From assembly GCF_016650035.1 (NCBI RefSeq), contig NZ_JAENWM010000002.1, positions 24,311 to 88,310 on the forward strand: 64,000 nucleotides of DNA, in the 5' to 3' direction. The DNA comes from Clostridium sp. (GTDB taxonomy: Bacteria; Bacillota; Clostridia; Clostridiales; Clostridiaceae). Under the pieces are notes generated by a model. The model did not search any database. It was given only the letters and a program-made list of their open reading frames with translations, and was not told the DNA's origin. Shown piece after piece: positions 30,237 to 38,315 of the stretch (within the stretch, counting starts at the first letter, position 1; every line of letters begins with the position of its first letter). Both the position numbers and the translations under genes were made by a program.

Positions 30237-31235
30237 ATGAAAAACGTAAAAAAAATAATTAGTATAGCTTTAATAACTATGGTCACTACATCTTTAATTG
30301 GCTGTAATATGATAGAAAAAACACCAGAAGGTGTTGCTAAAAGTGTAGTAGCAAAGGTTTTTGACACTAAAATAACAAGAGGAGAAGTGGATATAATATT
30401 AGAAGGGGTCATTCCTCAGATAGAGGAGCAGTATGGAGAAAATTATGCCAGTAATACTGAAGCTATGGATGTAATAGCAACTCAAAAGACTCAAATATTA
30501 GAAAGTCTAATTCAGGAAAAAATTATAAATTATAAAGCAAATGAGTTAAAAGTAATGCCTACTGAAGAAAAACTGAATGAAGAAATTAATAAACAATTAG
30601 AAATTATAAAAGCAGGGTATGAAACTGATGAGGCATTTCAGGAAGAGCTAAAAAATTATAACACTACAGAAGCAAAATTAAAAGAAAATATAAAGCCAAG
30701 TGTTATTTCAACTGCTTTAATTACAGAAGTTACAAAAGATGTTAAGGTAAACGAGGCAGAGGAAAAAGTATACTATGGTGCTAATCCATTTATGTATACA
30801 GAAGAACCTAATAGAGTTCAAGTAGCACATATTTTAGTTGCAACGCCTGAAGAAGCAGCAGCAATTAAGAAGCTTTTAGATGAGGGTGGGGATTTTGCAG
30901 CACTTGCAAAAGAAAAAAGTATTGATACAGCTAGTAAAGAAGCTGGTGGAGACTTAGGATTTGTGGAATACACTGAGACTCAAATTGATCAAACTTTTTT
31001 AGCAGCGGCTATTGCCACAGAAAAAGGTAAGGTTTCAGAACCTATTACAACAGATGCTGGAGTTCATTTAATAAAAGTTCTTGAAAAGGAAGAGTATGAT
31101 CCAAAGAAATTTGAAGATGTTAAGGACGAAATACAAGAAACATTATTAGCACAGGGAAAAGAAAAGACTTGGAGCGATACAATGTTAAAATGGCAAGAAG
31201 AAGGCAAAATAACGAAATATGAAAAAAATCTATAG
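30237..31235 (+). CDS. prsA: PrsA-like peptidyl-prolyl isomerase lipoprotein
   Basis: This 332-residue protein has a signal peptide with a lipobox (SLIGC, Cys at about residue 23), so it is anchored to the outer face of the membrane. An N-terminal helical chaperone part is followed by a parvulin domain (NRVQVAHILVATPEEA, GGDLGFVEY, VGVHLIKV-like ITTDAGVHLIKVLE) at about residues 195-290. It should help secreted proteins fold. In Clostridium it follows mfd. GGGGG is at the ribosome-binding site. Confidence 0.88.
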   Translation: MKNVKKIISIALITMVTTSLIGCNMIEKTPEGVAKSVVAKVFDTKITRGEVDIILEGVIPQIEEQYGENYASNTEAMDVIATQKTQILESLIQEKIINYKANELKVMPTEEKLNEEINKQLEIIKAGYETDEAFQEELKNYNTTEAKLKENIKPSVISTALITEVTKDVKVNEAEEKVYYGANPFMYTEEPNRVQVAHILVATPEEAAAIKKLLDEGGDFAALAKEKSIDTASKEAGGDLGFVEYTETQIDQTFLAAAIATEKGKVSEPITTDAGVHLIKVLEKEEYDPKKFEDVKDEIQETLLAQGKEKTWSDTMLKWQEEGKITKYEKNL

Positions 31236-31259
31236 ATTTTATTATAAAGAATACCTTTA

Positions 31260-31289
31260 AAAGAATACCTTTAATAGAAGGTATTCTTT
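31260..31289 (+). terminator. intrinsic terminator of prsA
   Basis: A 12-bp stem (AAAGAATACCTT and complement) with a 6-base loop and a long T run. The left arm is itself duplicated just upstream (31,246-31,260), so alternative pairings exist. Confidence 0.85.
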
Positions 31290-31416
31290 ATTTTTTTTGG
31301 TTTTTTTGAATATTAAAATTAAACATATACAAATGTGCATAAAATTTCAAGTTTAGAAAGATAATAATAGTGGAAGTGTATTATATAAGATTTTATATAA
31401 GGAGGGAATTAGTTAA

Positions 31417-31968
31417 ATGAAAGCAACCGGTATAGTAAGACGAATAGATGATTTAGGAAGAGTTGTTATACCAAAAGAAATAAGAAGAACTCTGAGAATA
31501 CGAGAAGGAGATCCTTTGGAAATATTTACTGATAGAGAAGGAGGAGTTATTTTAAAAAAATACTCGCCTATAGGTGAATTAAGTGAATTTTCTAAGGAAT
31601 ATGCGGATTCGTTACAACAGACTATAGGTAATGTAATAATTATATGCGATAAGGATAATATAATATCTGTAAGCGGCGGTGCTAAAAAAGAATATGTTGA
31701 TAAAAAAATTAGTATGGAATTAGAAAAAATTATGGAAGATAGAAAAGCTATCATCTTTGGTGAGGGCTCAGAAAAAATTATAGCATTGTATGATGATGAA
31801 ACGCAAAATAAATATAGTGCACAGGTTATTGCGCCTATAATAACTGAAGGTGATGCAATTGGAGCAGTACTAATAGTGTCTATAGAGCCAGAAGCTAAAT
31901 TTGGAAATCTAGAATTAAAGTTGGCTGAAACTGCTGCATCTTTTTTAGGAAAACAAATGGAACAATAA
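31417..31968 (+). CDS. spoVT: stage V sporulation regulator SpoVT
   Basis: This 183-residue protein has an N-terminal AbrB swapped-hairpin DNA-binding domain (MKATGIVRRIDDLGRVVIPKEIRRTL) and a C-terminal GAF-like domain. SpoVT is a late forespore regulator controlled by sigma G. The order mfd-prsA-spoVT-flippase-mazG is conserved. AAGGAGGG precedes the ATG by 8 bases. Confidence 0.95.
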   Translation: MKATGIVRRIDDLGRVVIPKEIRRTLRIREGDPLEIFTDREGGVILKKYSPIGELSEFSKEYADSLQQTIGNVIIICDKDNIISVSGGAKKEYVDKKISMELEKIMEDRKAIIFGEGSEKIIALYDDETQNKYSAQVIAPIITEGDAIGAVLIVSIEPEAKFGNLELKLAETAASFLGKQMEQ

Positions 31969-31981
31969 GAATATAAGAGTA

Positions 31982-32034
31982 AAAAGTATATATTACTGAG
32001 CAAAGTGAAACTATTTGCAGTAATATATACTTTT
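31982..32034 (+). terminator. intrinsic terminator of spoVT
   Basis: Two 17-base arms (AAAAGTATATATTACTG and its complement) pair, followed by ATTTTTG. A long, strong hairpin. Confidence 0.85.
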
Positions 32035-32131
32035 ATTTTTGTAATATGAGTAATAATAAGTCCTTTAATCAAGTAATTATAATCAGAGAATGTATTTACT
32101 GTATGCACTATAGGAATACAAGGAGGTTATT

Positions 32132-33664
32132 ATGAAGAAACAATCATTGATAAAAGGGACTATTATGCTTGGGATGGCAGGATTATTTGCAAGGTTTTTA
32201 GGTTTATTTTTTAGAATTCCAATTCAGGCACTTATAAAAGATCAAGGCATGGGGTACTATCAAATGTCTTATCCACTCTATATGACATTCGTAGCAGTAG
32301 CTTCTGGTGTGCCCATAGCTATGTCCAAATTTATTGCTGAGATGAGTGCTAAAAATGATGAAGAAGGAGCCCGGCAGGTATTAAGGCAAACACTTTTTTT
32401 TATGGTTACATTAGCCTCAGCAGTTACAATGCTTATGATACTGTTTGCAAGGCCTATTATATCTATATTAAAATGGGATCCTAAATCATATTATTCATTT
32501 TTGGTTATTTCTACAGCTCCAATTTTTGTTTCTATTATGTGTACATTTAGGGGCTATTTTCAAGGGCTACAGAATGTTAGGCCTACTGCTATTTCTCAGA
32601 TAGTAGAACAGATTGGAAGAGTTTTCGCTGGAGTTTTATTTGCGTATTTGTTGTATCCAATGGGAATTGAATATGCAGCTGCAGGAGCAGCCCTCGGAAC
32701 TCTAGTGGGCGGAGCTATGGGAAGTATATATTTATATTTAACTTACATGAGAACTAAAAAATGGTTGCCTGTGAGAAGAGTATCAAAACGAAAGCATATT
32801 TTAGCAGAACTCGGGAAGGCGGCACTACCAATCTCTATGGGAGCGGCGGTAGGGACTATTATGTCGTTAATAGATTCAGTTTTAGTGCCACAGCAACTTC
32901 TGAAGGCTGGGTTCACACAATTACAATCCGCCGTTATGTATGGCCAGCTGACAGGAAAGGTGTTTACCTTGATGAATGTACCTTTGGCGCTTTCTGTGGC
33001 TCTATGCGCATCATTAGTACCCATAATTGCAGAAGCGTTTTATTTGGGTAGAAGAGGTGAACTCGTTAAACGGGTAGATATGGCCATCAAACTGTCCAAT
33101 GTAATTTCGCTTCCATCTTTTTTAGGTATGTTTTTTATGGCTTATCCTATAATGCATTTAGTTTTCATGAAAGATGCAGCAGGATATGAAATTTTACAAT
33201 ATATATCTATATCAATACCATTTATAATTTTAACTCAGACAAGCACTGCAATACTCCAAAGCATAGGTAATTATATGAAGCCTGTATACAATTTAGGGAT
33301 AGGCTGCATCGTAAAAATCATCATAACATATGTGTTAGTTTCCATGGCATCTGTAAATATATATGGAGCAGTTATAGGAAGCATTTTAGGATATGTTACA
33401 AGTTGCAGCTTAAACATGAACGAGTTAAAGAAAAATTTAAACTTGAAGGCCGATATTGTGGGTGCTTTTGTGAAACCAGCTTTTGCCTCTATTATAATGA
33501 TAATTGCAGTTGTATTTAGCAACGCTAGTGTTTATAATTATACAATGAGCATAGGGCTGTCTTGCGTAATATCCATAATAATAGGTATTATTGTTTATAT
33601 ATTATTTATTTTTTTGCTAGGAATATTTGAATATGAAGAAATTAAAAAGAGATTTTGCAAGTGA
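32132..33664 (+). CDS. MurJ/SpoVB-family lipid flippase
   Basis: This 510-residue membrane protein has about 14 helices and the MATE/MVF-type opening (KGTIMLGMAGLFARFLGLFFRIPI). It matches the polysaccharide biosynthesis family at this location in Bacillus (yabM/ytgP-like). It would flip undecaprenyl-linked wall precursor across the membrane. It is not possible to say from sequence whether it is the main MurJ, or a paralogue for sporulation (SpoVB). AAGGAGG lies upstream, and mazG starts 25 bases after it. Confidence 0.87.
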   Translation: MKKQSLIKGTIMLGMAGLFARFLGLFFRIPIQALIKDQGMGYYQMSYPLYMTFVAVASGVPIAMSKFIAEMSAKNDEEGARQVLRQTLFFMVTLASAVTMLMILFARPIISILKWDPKSYYSFLVISTAPIFVSIMCTFRGYFQGLQNVRPTAISQIVEQIGRVFAGVLFAYLLYPMGIEYAAAGAALGTLVGGAMGSIYLYLTYMRTKKWLPVRRVSKRKHILAELGKAALPISMGAAVGTIMSLIDSVLVPQQLLKAGFTQLQSAVMYGQLTGKVFTLMNVPLALSVALCASLVPIIAEAFYLGRRGELVKRVDMAIKLSNVISLPSFLGMFFMAYPIMHLVFMKDAAGYEILQYISISIPFIILTQTSTAILQSIGNYMKPVYNLGIGCIVKIIITYVLVSMASVNIYGAVIGSILGYVTSCSLNMNELKKNLNLKADIVGAFVKPAFASIIMIIAVVFSNASVYNYTMSIGLSCVISIIIGIIVYILFIFLLGIFEYEEIKKRFCK

Positions 33665-33689
33665 AATAAAAATAAGGGAGTGAAAGCTA

Positions 33690-35135
33690 ATGATTAAAGT
33701 AGTGGGACTTGGTCCTGGTGCAATAGAATCACTAACTATAGGAACATTAGAAGTTCTTAAAGGAGACAAAAAGATTTATCTCAGAACCCAAAAACATCCG
33801 ACGGTTGATTACTTGAAATCCATAGGTATTGTGTTTGAAACCTATGATGATAGATATGAACAATATAATAATTTTGATGATGTGTATATGGCTATTGCAG
33901 AAAATCTTATTGTGGAACACAATAAATATGGGGATATTATTTATGGGGTTCCAGGTCATCCTCTTGTAGCAGAAACTTCTGTTAAACTTTTAATAAACCT
34001 TTGCCAAAAAAAAGAAATAGATATAGAAATTCTTCCTGCAGTTAGCTTTATAGATGCAGTTATTGAAAGTTTGAAATTAGATCCTATTTGCGGACTTAAA
34101 ATTATAGATGCCTTTGATATAAAGGATCAGATTTTAGATAAAAGAGTAGGGGTTATAATAACGCAAGTATACAATAAATCTATAGCATCGGATGTAAAAC
34201 TAGCACTCCTAGAGTATTATAAAGATGATATGGAGATTTATTTTGTTAGAGCGGCAGGGGTAAAAGGTTTAGAAAGTACAAGGAAAATTAAATTATACGA
34301 ACTAGATAGACAAGAAGATGTGGATTATTTAACCTCAATTTACATACCGATAGAAATGGATGCTACAAAAGATTTTCATGATTTAACCTCGATTATAGAT
34401 ACATTAAGAGGCGAAAATGGATGTAAGTGGGATAGAAAGCAGACCCATGAATCTTTGAAAAAAAACCTTATTGAAGAATGTTATGAGGTTTTAGAAGCTA
34501 TAGATGAGAAAGATGAAGAAAAAATTGTTGAGGAACTAGGTGATGTACTCCTACAAGTGATTTTTCATGCACAAATAGGAAAAGAACAAGGATATTTTAA
34601 TATAAATGATGTTATTAAAGGAATTACTAATAAGATGATAAATAGGCATCCTCATATTTTTTTAAATAAAGAAAATTTGAATCCTGAGGATGTTTTGCTA
34701 AATTGGGAAAATATCAAGATGAAAGAAAAAGGATTTAAAAGTTATACAGATACACTAAAACATGTTCCGAAAAATTTACCGGGGCTAATGAGAGCAGATA
34801 AGGTTCAGCAAAAGGCCACAAAAGTTGGGTTTGACTTCGACTCAGTTGAAACTGCTATGGGAAAAGTGTTAGAAGAGCTGCAAGAAGTAAAAGATGTATA
34901 TAAAGGGAAAAATAGGGCAAAAATAGTAGAGGAAGTGGGAGATTTAGTGTTTTCTACTGTGAATATTGCTAGATTACTTGACATTGACCCTGAATTTGCA
35001 GTAAATTATACTATAGATAAATTTATTGACCGCTTTCAGTACATAGAAGAAAATGCAAGGGATAGAAACTTAGATTTGGCCAATATGTCACTTGCAGAAA
35101 TGGACACATTATGGAATGAATCTAAAGGACAGTAA
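33690..35135 (+). CDS. mazG: MazG-family NTP pyrophosphohydrolase with tetrapyrrole methylase-like domain
   Basis: This 481-residue protein has an N-terminal tetrapyrrole (corrin/porphyrin) methylase-like domain (IKVVGLGPGAIESLTIGTLE, GVPGHPLVAE) and two C-terminal MazG domains (EECYEVLEAIDEKDEEKIVEELGD and EELQEVKDVYKGKNRAKIVEEVGD). It removes pyrophosphate from non-canonical or damaged NTPs. It corresponds to yabN of Bacillus in the same position. Confidence 0.93.
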   Translation: MIKVVGLGPGAIESLTIGTLEVLKGDKKIYLRTQKHPTVDYLKSIGIVFETYDDRYEQYNNFDDVYMAIAENLIVEHNKYGDIIYGVPGHPLVAETSVKLLINLCQKKEIDIEILPAVSFIDAVIESLKLDPICGLKIIDAFDIKDQILDKRVGVIITQVYNKSIASDVKLALLEYYKDDMEIYFVRAAGVKGLESTRKIKLYELDRQEDVDYLTSIYIPIEMDATKDFHDLTSIIDTLRGENGCKWDRKQTHESLKKNLIEECYEVLEAIDEKDEEKIVEELGDVLLQVIFHAQIGKEQGYFNINDVIKGITNKMINRHPHIFLNKENLNPEDVLLNWENIKMKEKGFKSYTDTLKHVPKNLPGLMRADKVQQKATKVGFDFDSVETAMGKVLEELQEVKDVYKGKNRAKIVEEVGDLVFSTVNIARLLDIDPEFAVNYTIDKFIDRFQYIEENARDRNLDLANMSLAEMDTLWNESKGQ

Positions 35136-35234
35136 ATTTATTTAAAAAACAAAATCAGTCTAAAAAGAAGGAATTTCAAAATTGGTGAAGAATATGCTTT
35201 TAATAGCGTATTCAATAATAAGGAGGTAACAAAA

Positions 35235-35510
35235 ATGAATAAATCAGAATTAATTGCAAAAATCGCAGAAAAATCTCAGTTAACTAAAAAAGATGCAGAA
35301 GCAGCGTTAAAAGGAATTATAGAAACTATCGAAGAAACATTAGAAAAAGGTGAAAAAGTTCAACTAGTTGGATTTGGAACTTTTGAAACAAGAGCAAGAG
35401 CTGCTAGAATGGGTAGAAACCCAAGAACAAAGGAAGAAATTCAAATTTCAGCATCAACAGTTCCAGTATTTAAAGCTGGTAAAGAATTTAAAGATATAGT
35501 AAATAAATAA
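35235..35510 (+). CDS. hup: HU-family DNA-binding protein
   Basis: This 91-residue protein has the HU pattern ([53 protein letters not shown]). It bends and wraps DNA in the nucleoid. AAGGAGG precedes the start. It is a separate transcription unit with its own terminator. Confidence 0.97.
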   Translation: MNKSELIAKIAEKSQLTKKDAEAALKGIIETIEETLEKGEKVQLVGFGTFETRARAARMGRNPRTKEEIQISASTVPVFKAGKEFKDIVNK

Positions 35511-35526
35511 TTTTTACTATGATTTG

Positions 35527-35552
35527 AAAACCTGGATGTATATCTAGGTTTT
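35527..35552 (+). terminator. intrinsic terminator of hup
   Basis: An 11-bp stem (AAAACCTGGAT against ATCTAGGTTTT, one G-T pair) is followed by TTTTTTCTTTT. Confidence 0.85.
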
Positions 35553-35609
35553 TTCTTTTAAAAATTTTGTCTTAAAATAGTAAATTATATTAATAGTGGA
35601 GGCGTGAAT

Positions 35610-35873
35610 ATGAGACTGGATAAATATTTAAAAGTGTCAAGGATTATTAAGAGAAGGACCATAGCAAAAGAAGCATGCAGCGGTGGTAGAGTCTCTATAA
35701 ATGATAAAGTTGCGAAGGCAGGAACTGTAGTATCCGAAGGCGACATTATTGAAATAAAGTTTGCAAATCAAACTTTAAAGGCTAAAATTATTAATATTTT
35801 GGAACATGTGACAAAAGACACTGCAAAACAAATGTATGAAATGATTTCAGGAAGAGAAGACAAGGAAGAATAA
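35610..35873 (+). CDS. rqcP: S4-domain RNA-binding protein RqcP
   Basis: This 87-residue protein is nearly only an S4 domain (MRLDKYLKVSRIIKRRTIAKEACSGGRVSINDK). In Bacillus the homologue (yabO) binds 50S subunits with peptidyl-tRNA and helps RqcH add Ala tails for ribosome rescue. GGAGGCG lies before the ATG; the GTG at 35,604 is too close to it. Confidence 0.93.
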   Translation: MRLDKYLKVSRIIKRRTIAKEACSGGRVSINDKVAKAGTVVSEGDIIEIKFANQTLKAKIINILEHVTKDTAKQMYEMISGREDKEE

Positions 35874-35952
35874 ATGTTGACAAATATAATTCTTAATTAA
35901 GGTTGATAAGCATATATATTTTATAGGAATATAATGGTGTGCTATGGATTGA

Positions 35953-35982
35953 GAATTAAGAAATCCTTAATTCCCGATTTTT
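35953..35982 (+). terminator. intrinsic terminator of rqcP
   Basis: An 8-bp stem (GAATTAAG and complement) with a 5-base loop is followed by CCGATTTTTATT. Confidence 0.6.
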
Positions 35983-36009
35983 ATTATTAAATTTAATGAG
36001 GAGGATATT

Positions 36010-36303
36010 ATGGAAGTCAAGAAAGAAATCAAAATAGAAGATAAAAAAAGTAATTTGATGCTAGAAAACAGGAATAAATTAAATGTAAGTGGAATTATCG
36101 AGGTTATAAATTTCAATGAAAACCAAATTTTATTAAATACGAATGTTGGAACAATGATAATAAAAGGACAGGATTTAAAGATGAATAAATTAGATGTACA
36201 AAATGGAGATGTAGTAATAACTGGTAAAGTGGATTCTTTTGTTTATACTAGCGAAAAGAGTAAAGCTAAAAAAGATAGTATAATATCAAGATTGTTTAGG
36301 TAG
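36010..36303 (+). CDS. yabP: sporulation protein YabP
   Basis: This 97-residue protein has the YabP/YqfC pattern (LMLENRNKLNVSGIIEVINFNENQILLNTNVGTMIIKG). YabP is a sporulation protein made in the mother cell, linked to assembly of the spore coat or cortex. It begins the yabP-yabQ-divIC-yabR set, 7 bases before yabQ. GAGGAG is the ribosome-binding site. Confidence 0.92.
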   Translation: MEVKKEIKIEDKKSNLMLENRNKLNVSGIIEVINFNENQILLNTNVGTMIIKGQDLKMNKLDVQNGDVVITGKVDSFVYTSEKSKAKKDSIISRLFR

Positions 36304-36310
36304 AATAGTT

Positions 36311-36715
36311 ATGATAATATCATTAATAAACCAAGTTAAACTTATAATTTTCGGGTTGCTAGCGGGAATAATAACTGGAGTATGTTTTGATATATACAGA
36401 TTAATAAGAGGGTTCGAAAATTCGAATAAAGTGATGACTATAATACAGGATTTGCTATTTTGGGTATTAACTTCTATAGTTGTTTTTATATTTTTGATGT
36501 ATACTAATGAAGGATATATAAATTTTTATGTGTACTTATGTTTAATATTAGGAGTATACTTATATTTGAAATGCTTAAGTTCAGTTTTTATAAAAGTGCA
36601 ATTTAACCTTATTAAGTTTTATGGAAAAGTATTTAGAGTGGTATGGAATATCATTTTATACCCAGTGAATTTATTGGTTTACAAGCTGAAAATAAAAAAA
36701 AAGCATAAAATATAA
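36311..36715 (+). CDS. yabQ: sporulation membrane protein YabQ
   Basis: This 134-residue membrane protein has three or four helices (about residues 10-35, 45-65, 70-95, and a last one near 105-125) and a basic tail (KLKIKKKHKI). It is the YabQ family: needed for spore cortex formation, in the mother-cell membrane around the forespore. Its start is 7 bases after the yabP stop and has almost no ribosome-binding site, which suggests translation coupling. Confidence 0.88.
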   Translation: MIISLINQVKLIIFGLLAGIITGVCFDIYRLIRGFENSNKVMTIIQDLLFWVLTSIVVFIFLMYTNEGYINFYVYLCLILGVYLYLKCLSSVFIKVQFNLIKFYGKVFRVVWNIILYPVNLLVYKLKIKKKHKI

Positions 36716-36807
36716 AGAAATAGCTTGAAGAAATGTGAAATACAAATTAAAATAGATTAAGTAGCATAAGGAATACTCATTCCATTGAAAGGAAAAGGGT
36801 ATGGAAT

Positions 36808-37080
36808 ATGAAAAAAAAATTTAGTATTAAGACTATCATATTGGTTTTTGCATTAGTATATGTTTGTTATGTTTTAATTCAGCAACAAATAACCATGGTT
36901 AGACAAAAGAAAGACATACAAAAGTATAACGTTGAATTACAAAAGAAAGTGGAAGAAAATAAATTACTACAGGATGAAGTAGAGTTATCTAAAACCGATA
37001 AATATTTAGAAAAATTGGCAAGAGAAATTTTAGGTCTTGTTAAAGAAGGTGAAACTCCTGTAATGGATAAAAAAAATTAA
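36808..37080 (+). CDS. divIC: cell division protein DivIC (FtsB-like)
   Basis: This 90-residue protein has a short cytoplasmic tail, one membrane helix (about residues 8-25), and an extracytoplasmic coiled coil (about 30-70) of the septum formation initiator family, ending LAREILGLVKEGETPV, as in FtsB/DivIC. It joins the FtsQLB-like complex that controls septal wall synthesis. Conserved location. Confidence 0.9.
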   Translation: MKKKFSIKTIILVFALVYVCYVLIQQQITMVRQKKDIQKYNVELQKKVEENKLLQDEVELSKTDKYLEKLAREILGLVKEGETPVMDKKN

Positions 37081-37160
37081 ATACTATAATTATTATTATG
37101 CTTATTATTAAATTAATATAGAAAATAAAAAACATTATTTTTGAGGAGGAACTTTTTAAT

Positions 37161-37574
37161 ATGACCTTAATGGCTGGAAGTATTGTTGAAGGCAAAGTAG
37201 TAAATATCACCAATTTTGGTGCGTTCGTTGAAGTGGATGGTAAAACAGGATTAGTGCATATATCTGAGGTATCTGATACATTTGTTAAAAATGTAAATGA
37301 TCATCTTAAAGAAAATGATATTGTAAAAGTTAAAGTGATTTCTGTGGATGATAATGGTAAAATAAGTTTATCCATAAAACAAGCTGGAGTACCTAAAAGG
37401 TCTATTAAACCAATGGAGATAGACTGGGAAAAGGAAAAAAGTAAAGGAAATGCAAGTGGTTTTGAAGATATAATGACTAAATTTTTAAAAGATAGCGAAG
37501 AAAGATTTCAAGATGTTAAAAAGCATCAAGAAGGAAAAGGTAGAGGCTATAGTAAAAAAACTTCTAGTTATTAG
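37161..37574 (+). CDS. yabR: S1 RNA-binding domain protein YabR
   Basis: This 137-residue protein has a complete S1 domain (GSIVEGKVVNITNFGAFVEVDGKTGLVHISEVSDTFVKNV) and a charged tail (PKRSIKPMEIDW, ending KGRGYSKKTSSY). It is related to general stress protein 13 and binds RNA or ribosomes; the exact role is unsettled. GAGGAGGA precedes the ATG. Confidence 0.92.
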   Translation: MTLMAGSIVEGKVVNITNFGAFVEVDGKTGLVHISEVSDTFVKNVNDHLKENDIVKVKVISVDDNGKISLSIKQAGVPKRSIKPMEIDWEKEKSKGNASGFEDIMTKFLKDSEERFQDVKKHQEGKGRGYSKKTSSY

Positions 37575-37582
37575 CAATTATG

Positions 37583-37610
37583 TAGGAACTAAGTATTTAG
37601 TTCCTATTTT
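37583..37610 (+). terminator. intrinsic terminator of yabR
   Basis: A 10-bp perfect stem (TAGGAACTAA and complement) with a 4-base loop is followed by TTTT. Confidence 0.85.
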
Positions 37611-37628
37611 AAAAGAAATAAAAAGTTA

Positions 37629-37657
37629 TTGACAATGGTTTATACATCATATATAAT
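37629..37657 (+). promoter_or_regulatory. consensus sigma-A promoter of the tRNA cluster
   Basis: TTGACA at 37,629-37,634 and TATAAT at 37,652-37,657, with a 17-bp spacer. This is a perfect match to the consensus, as expected for a strongly expressed stable RNA cluster 80 bases downstream. Confidence 0.9.
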
Positions 37658-37737
37658 AAAACATGTCGCTATGAAGTAGCACTAAATTTTAAAGTGAAGT
37701 AGTATGCTTGTATAATAAATATGCCAAGAATAAATAT

Positions 37738-37826
37738 GCTGGAGTGGCGGAACTGGCAGACGCACAGGACTTAAAATCCTGCGGTGGTTAAACACCGTAC
37801 CGGTTCGATTCCGGTCTTCAGCACCA
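37738..37826 (+). tRNA. tRNA-Leu (UAA)
   Basis: An 89-base class II tRNA with acceptor GCTGGAG/CTTCAGC, anticodon loop CTTAAAA (anticodon TAA), a long variable arm and encoded CCA. First in a cluster of three. Confidence 0.95.
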
Positions 37827-37831
37827 AGTAT

Positions 37832-37907
<76 letters not shown>

Positions 37908-37911
37908 TTAT

Positions 37912-37988
37912 GGCGGAATAGCTCAGCTGGCTAGAGCATTCGGTTCATACCCGAAGGGTCGTAGGTTCAAGTCCTATTTCCGCTACCA
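37912..37988 (+). tRNA. elongator tRNA-Met (CAU)
   Basis: A 77-base tRNA with anticodon loop TTCATAC (CAT), acceptor GGCGGAA/TTCCGCT (G-T first pair) and encoded CCA. It resembles elongator tRNA-Met. A lysidine-modified tRNA-Ile2 would have the same anticodon, but the body fits Met better. Confidence 0.85.
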
Positions 37989-38021
37989 TAACTCATAAGC
38001 GTGCTTTTGAGTTATTTTTTA
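37988..38021 (+). terminator. intrinsic terminator of the tRNA cluster
   Basis: An 8-bp stem (ATAACTCA and complement) with a 12-base loop is followed by TTTTTT. It starts at the last base of tRNA-Met. Confidence 0.8.
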
Positions 38022-38133
38022 TTTTTTGATGTTATTTTAAATTCTATCTACAAAATGTCGACAGTTAAATCATATAAGTATAATTTTTTTAAATATATAA
38101 TATTATGAAGCGACAAGCTTCATTTTATATTTT

Positions 38134-38166
38134 AAAACCTACCATATAAATATGGTAGGTTTTTTT
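38134..38166. terminator. second strong hairpin terminator before spoIIE
   Basis: A 13-bp perfect stem (AAAACCTACCATA and complement) with a 4-base loop and a T run. No gene is seen between it and the tRNA terminator. The remaining part of the 37,989-38,315 gap should hold the spoIIE promoter; a TGTCGAC at 38,056 resembles a Spo0A box at six of seven bases, but it is far upstream. Confidence 0.75.
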
Positions 38167-38315
38167 ATATTATAGTATATTATAAAATATTAATGTGAAA
38201 AATATACAAAAAAATGTCTCATAAAAAATATAGGGACATCTCATCTTATGACATTTATTTCCAAAACGTATTGTTATAATAAAGTCCTAATTATTAAAGG
38301 AGGGTGATTTATAAT

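Noticed and set aside
31413..32108. 231-residue minus-strand open frame
   Set aside because: It is antisense to spoVT and its terminator; its composition is a shadow of the real gene.
38056..38062. Spo0A box before spoIIE
   Set aside because: TGTCGAC matches the consensus at six of seven bases, but it lies about 250 bases upstream with terminators in between.
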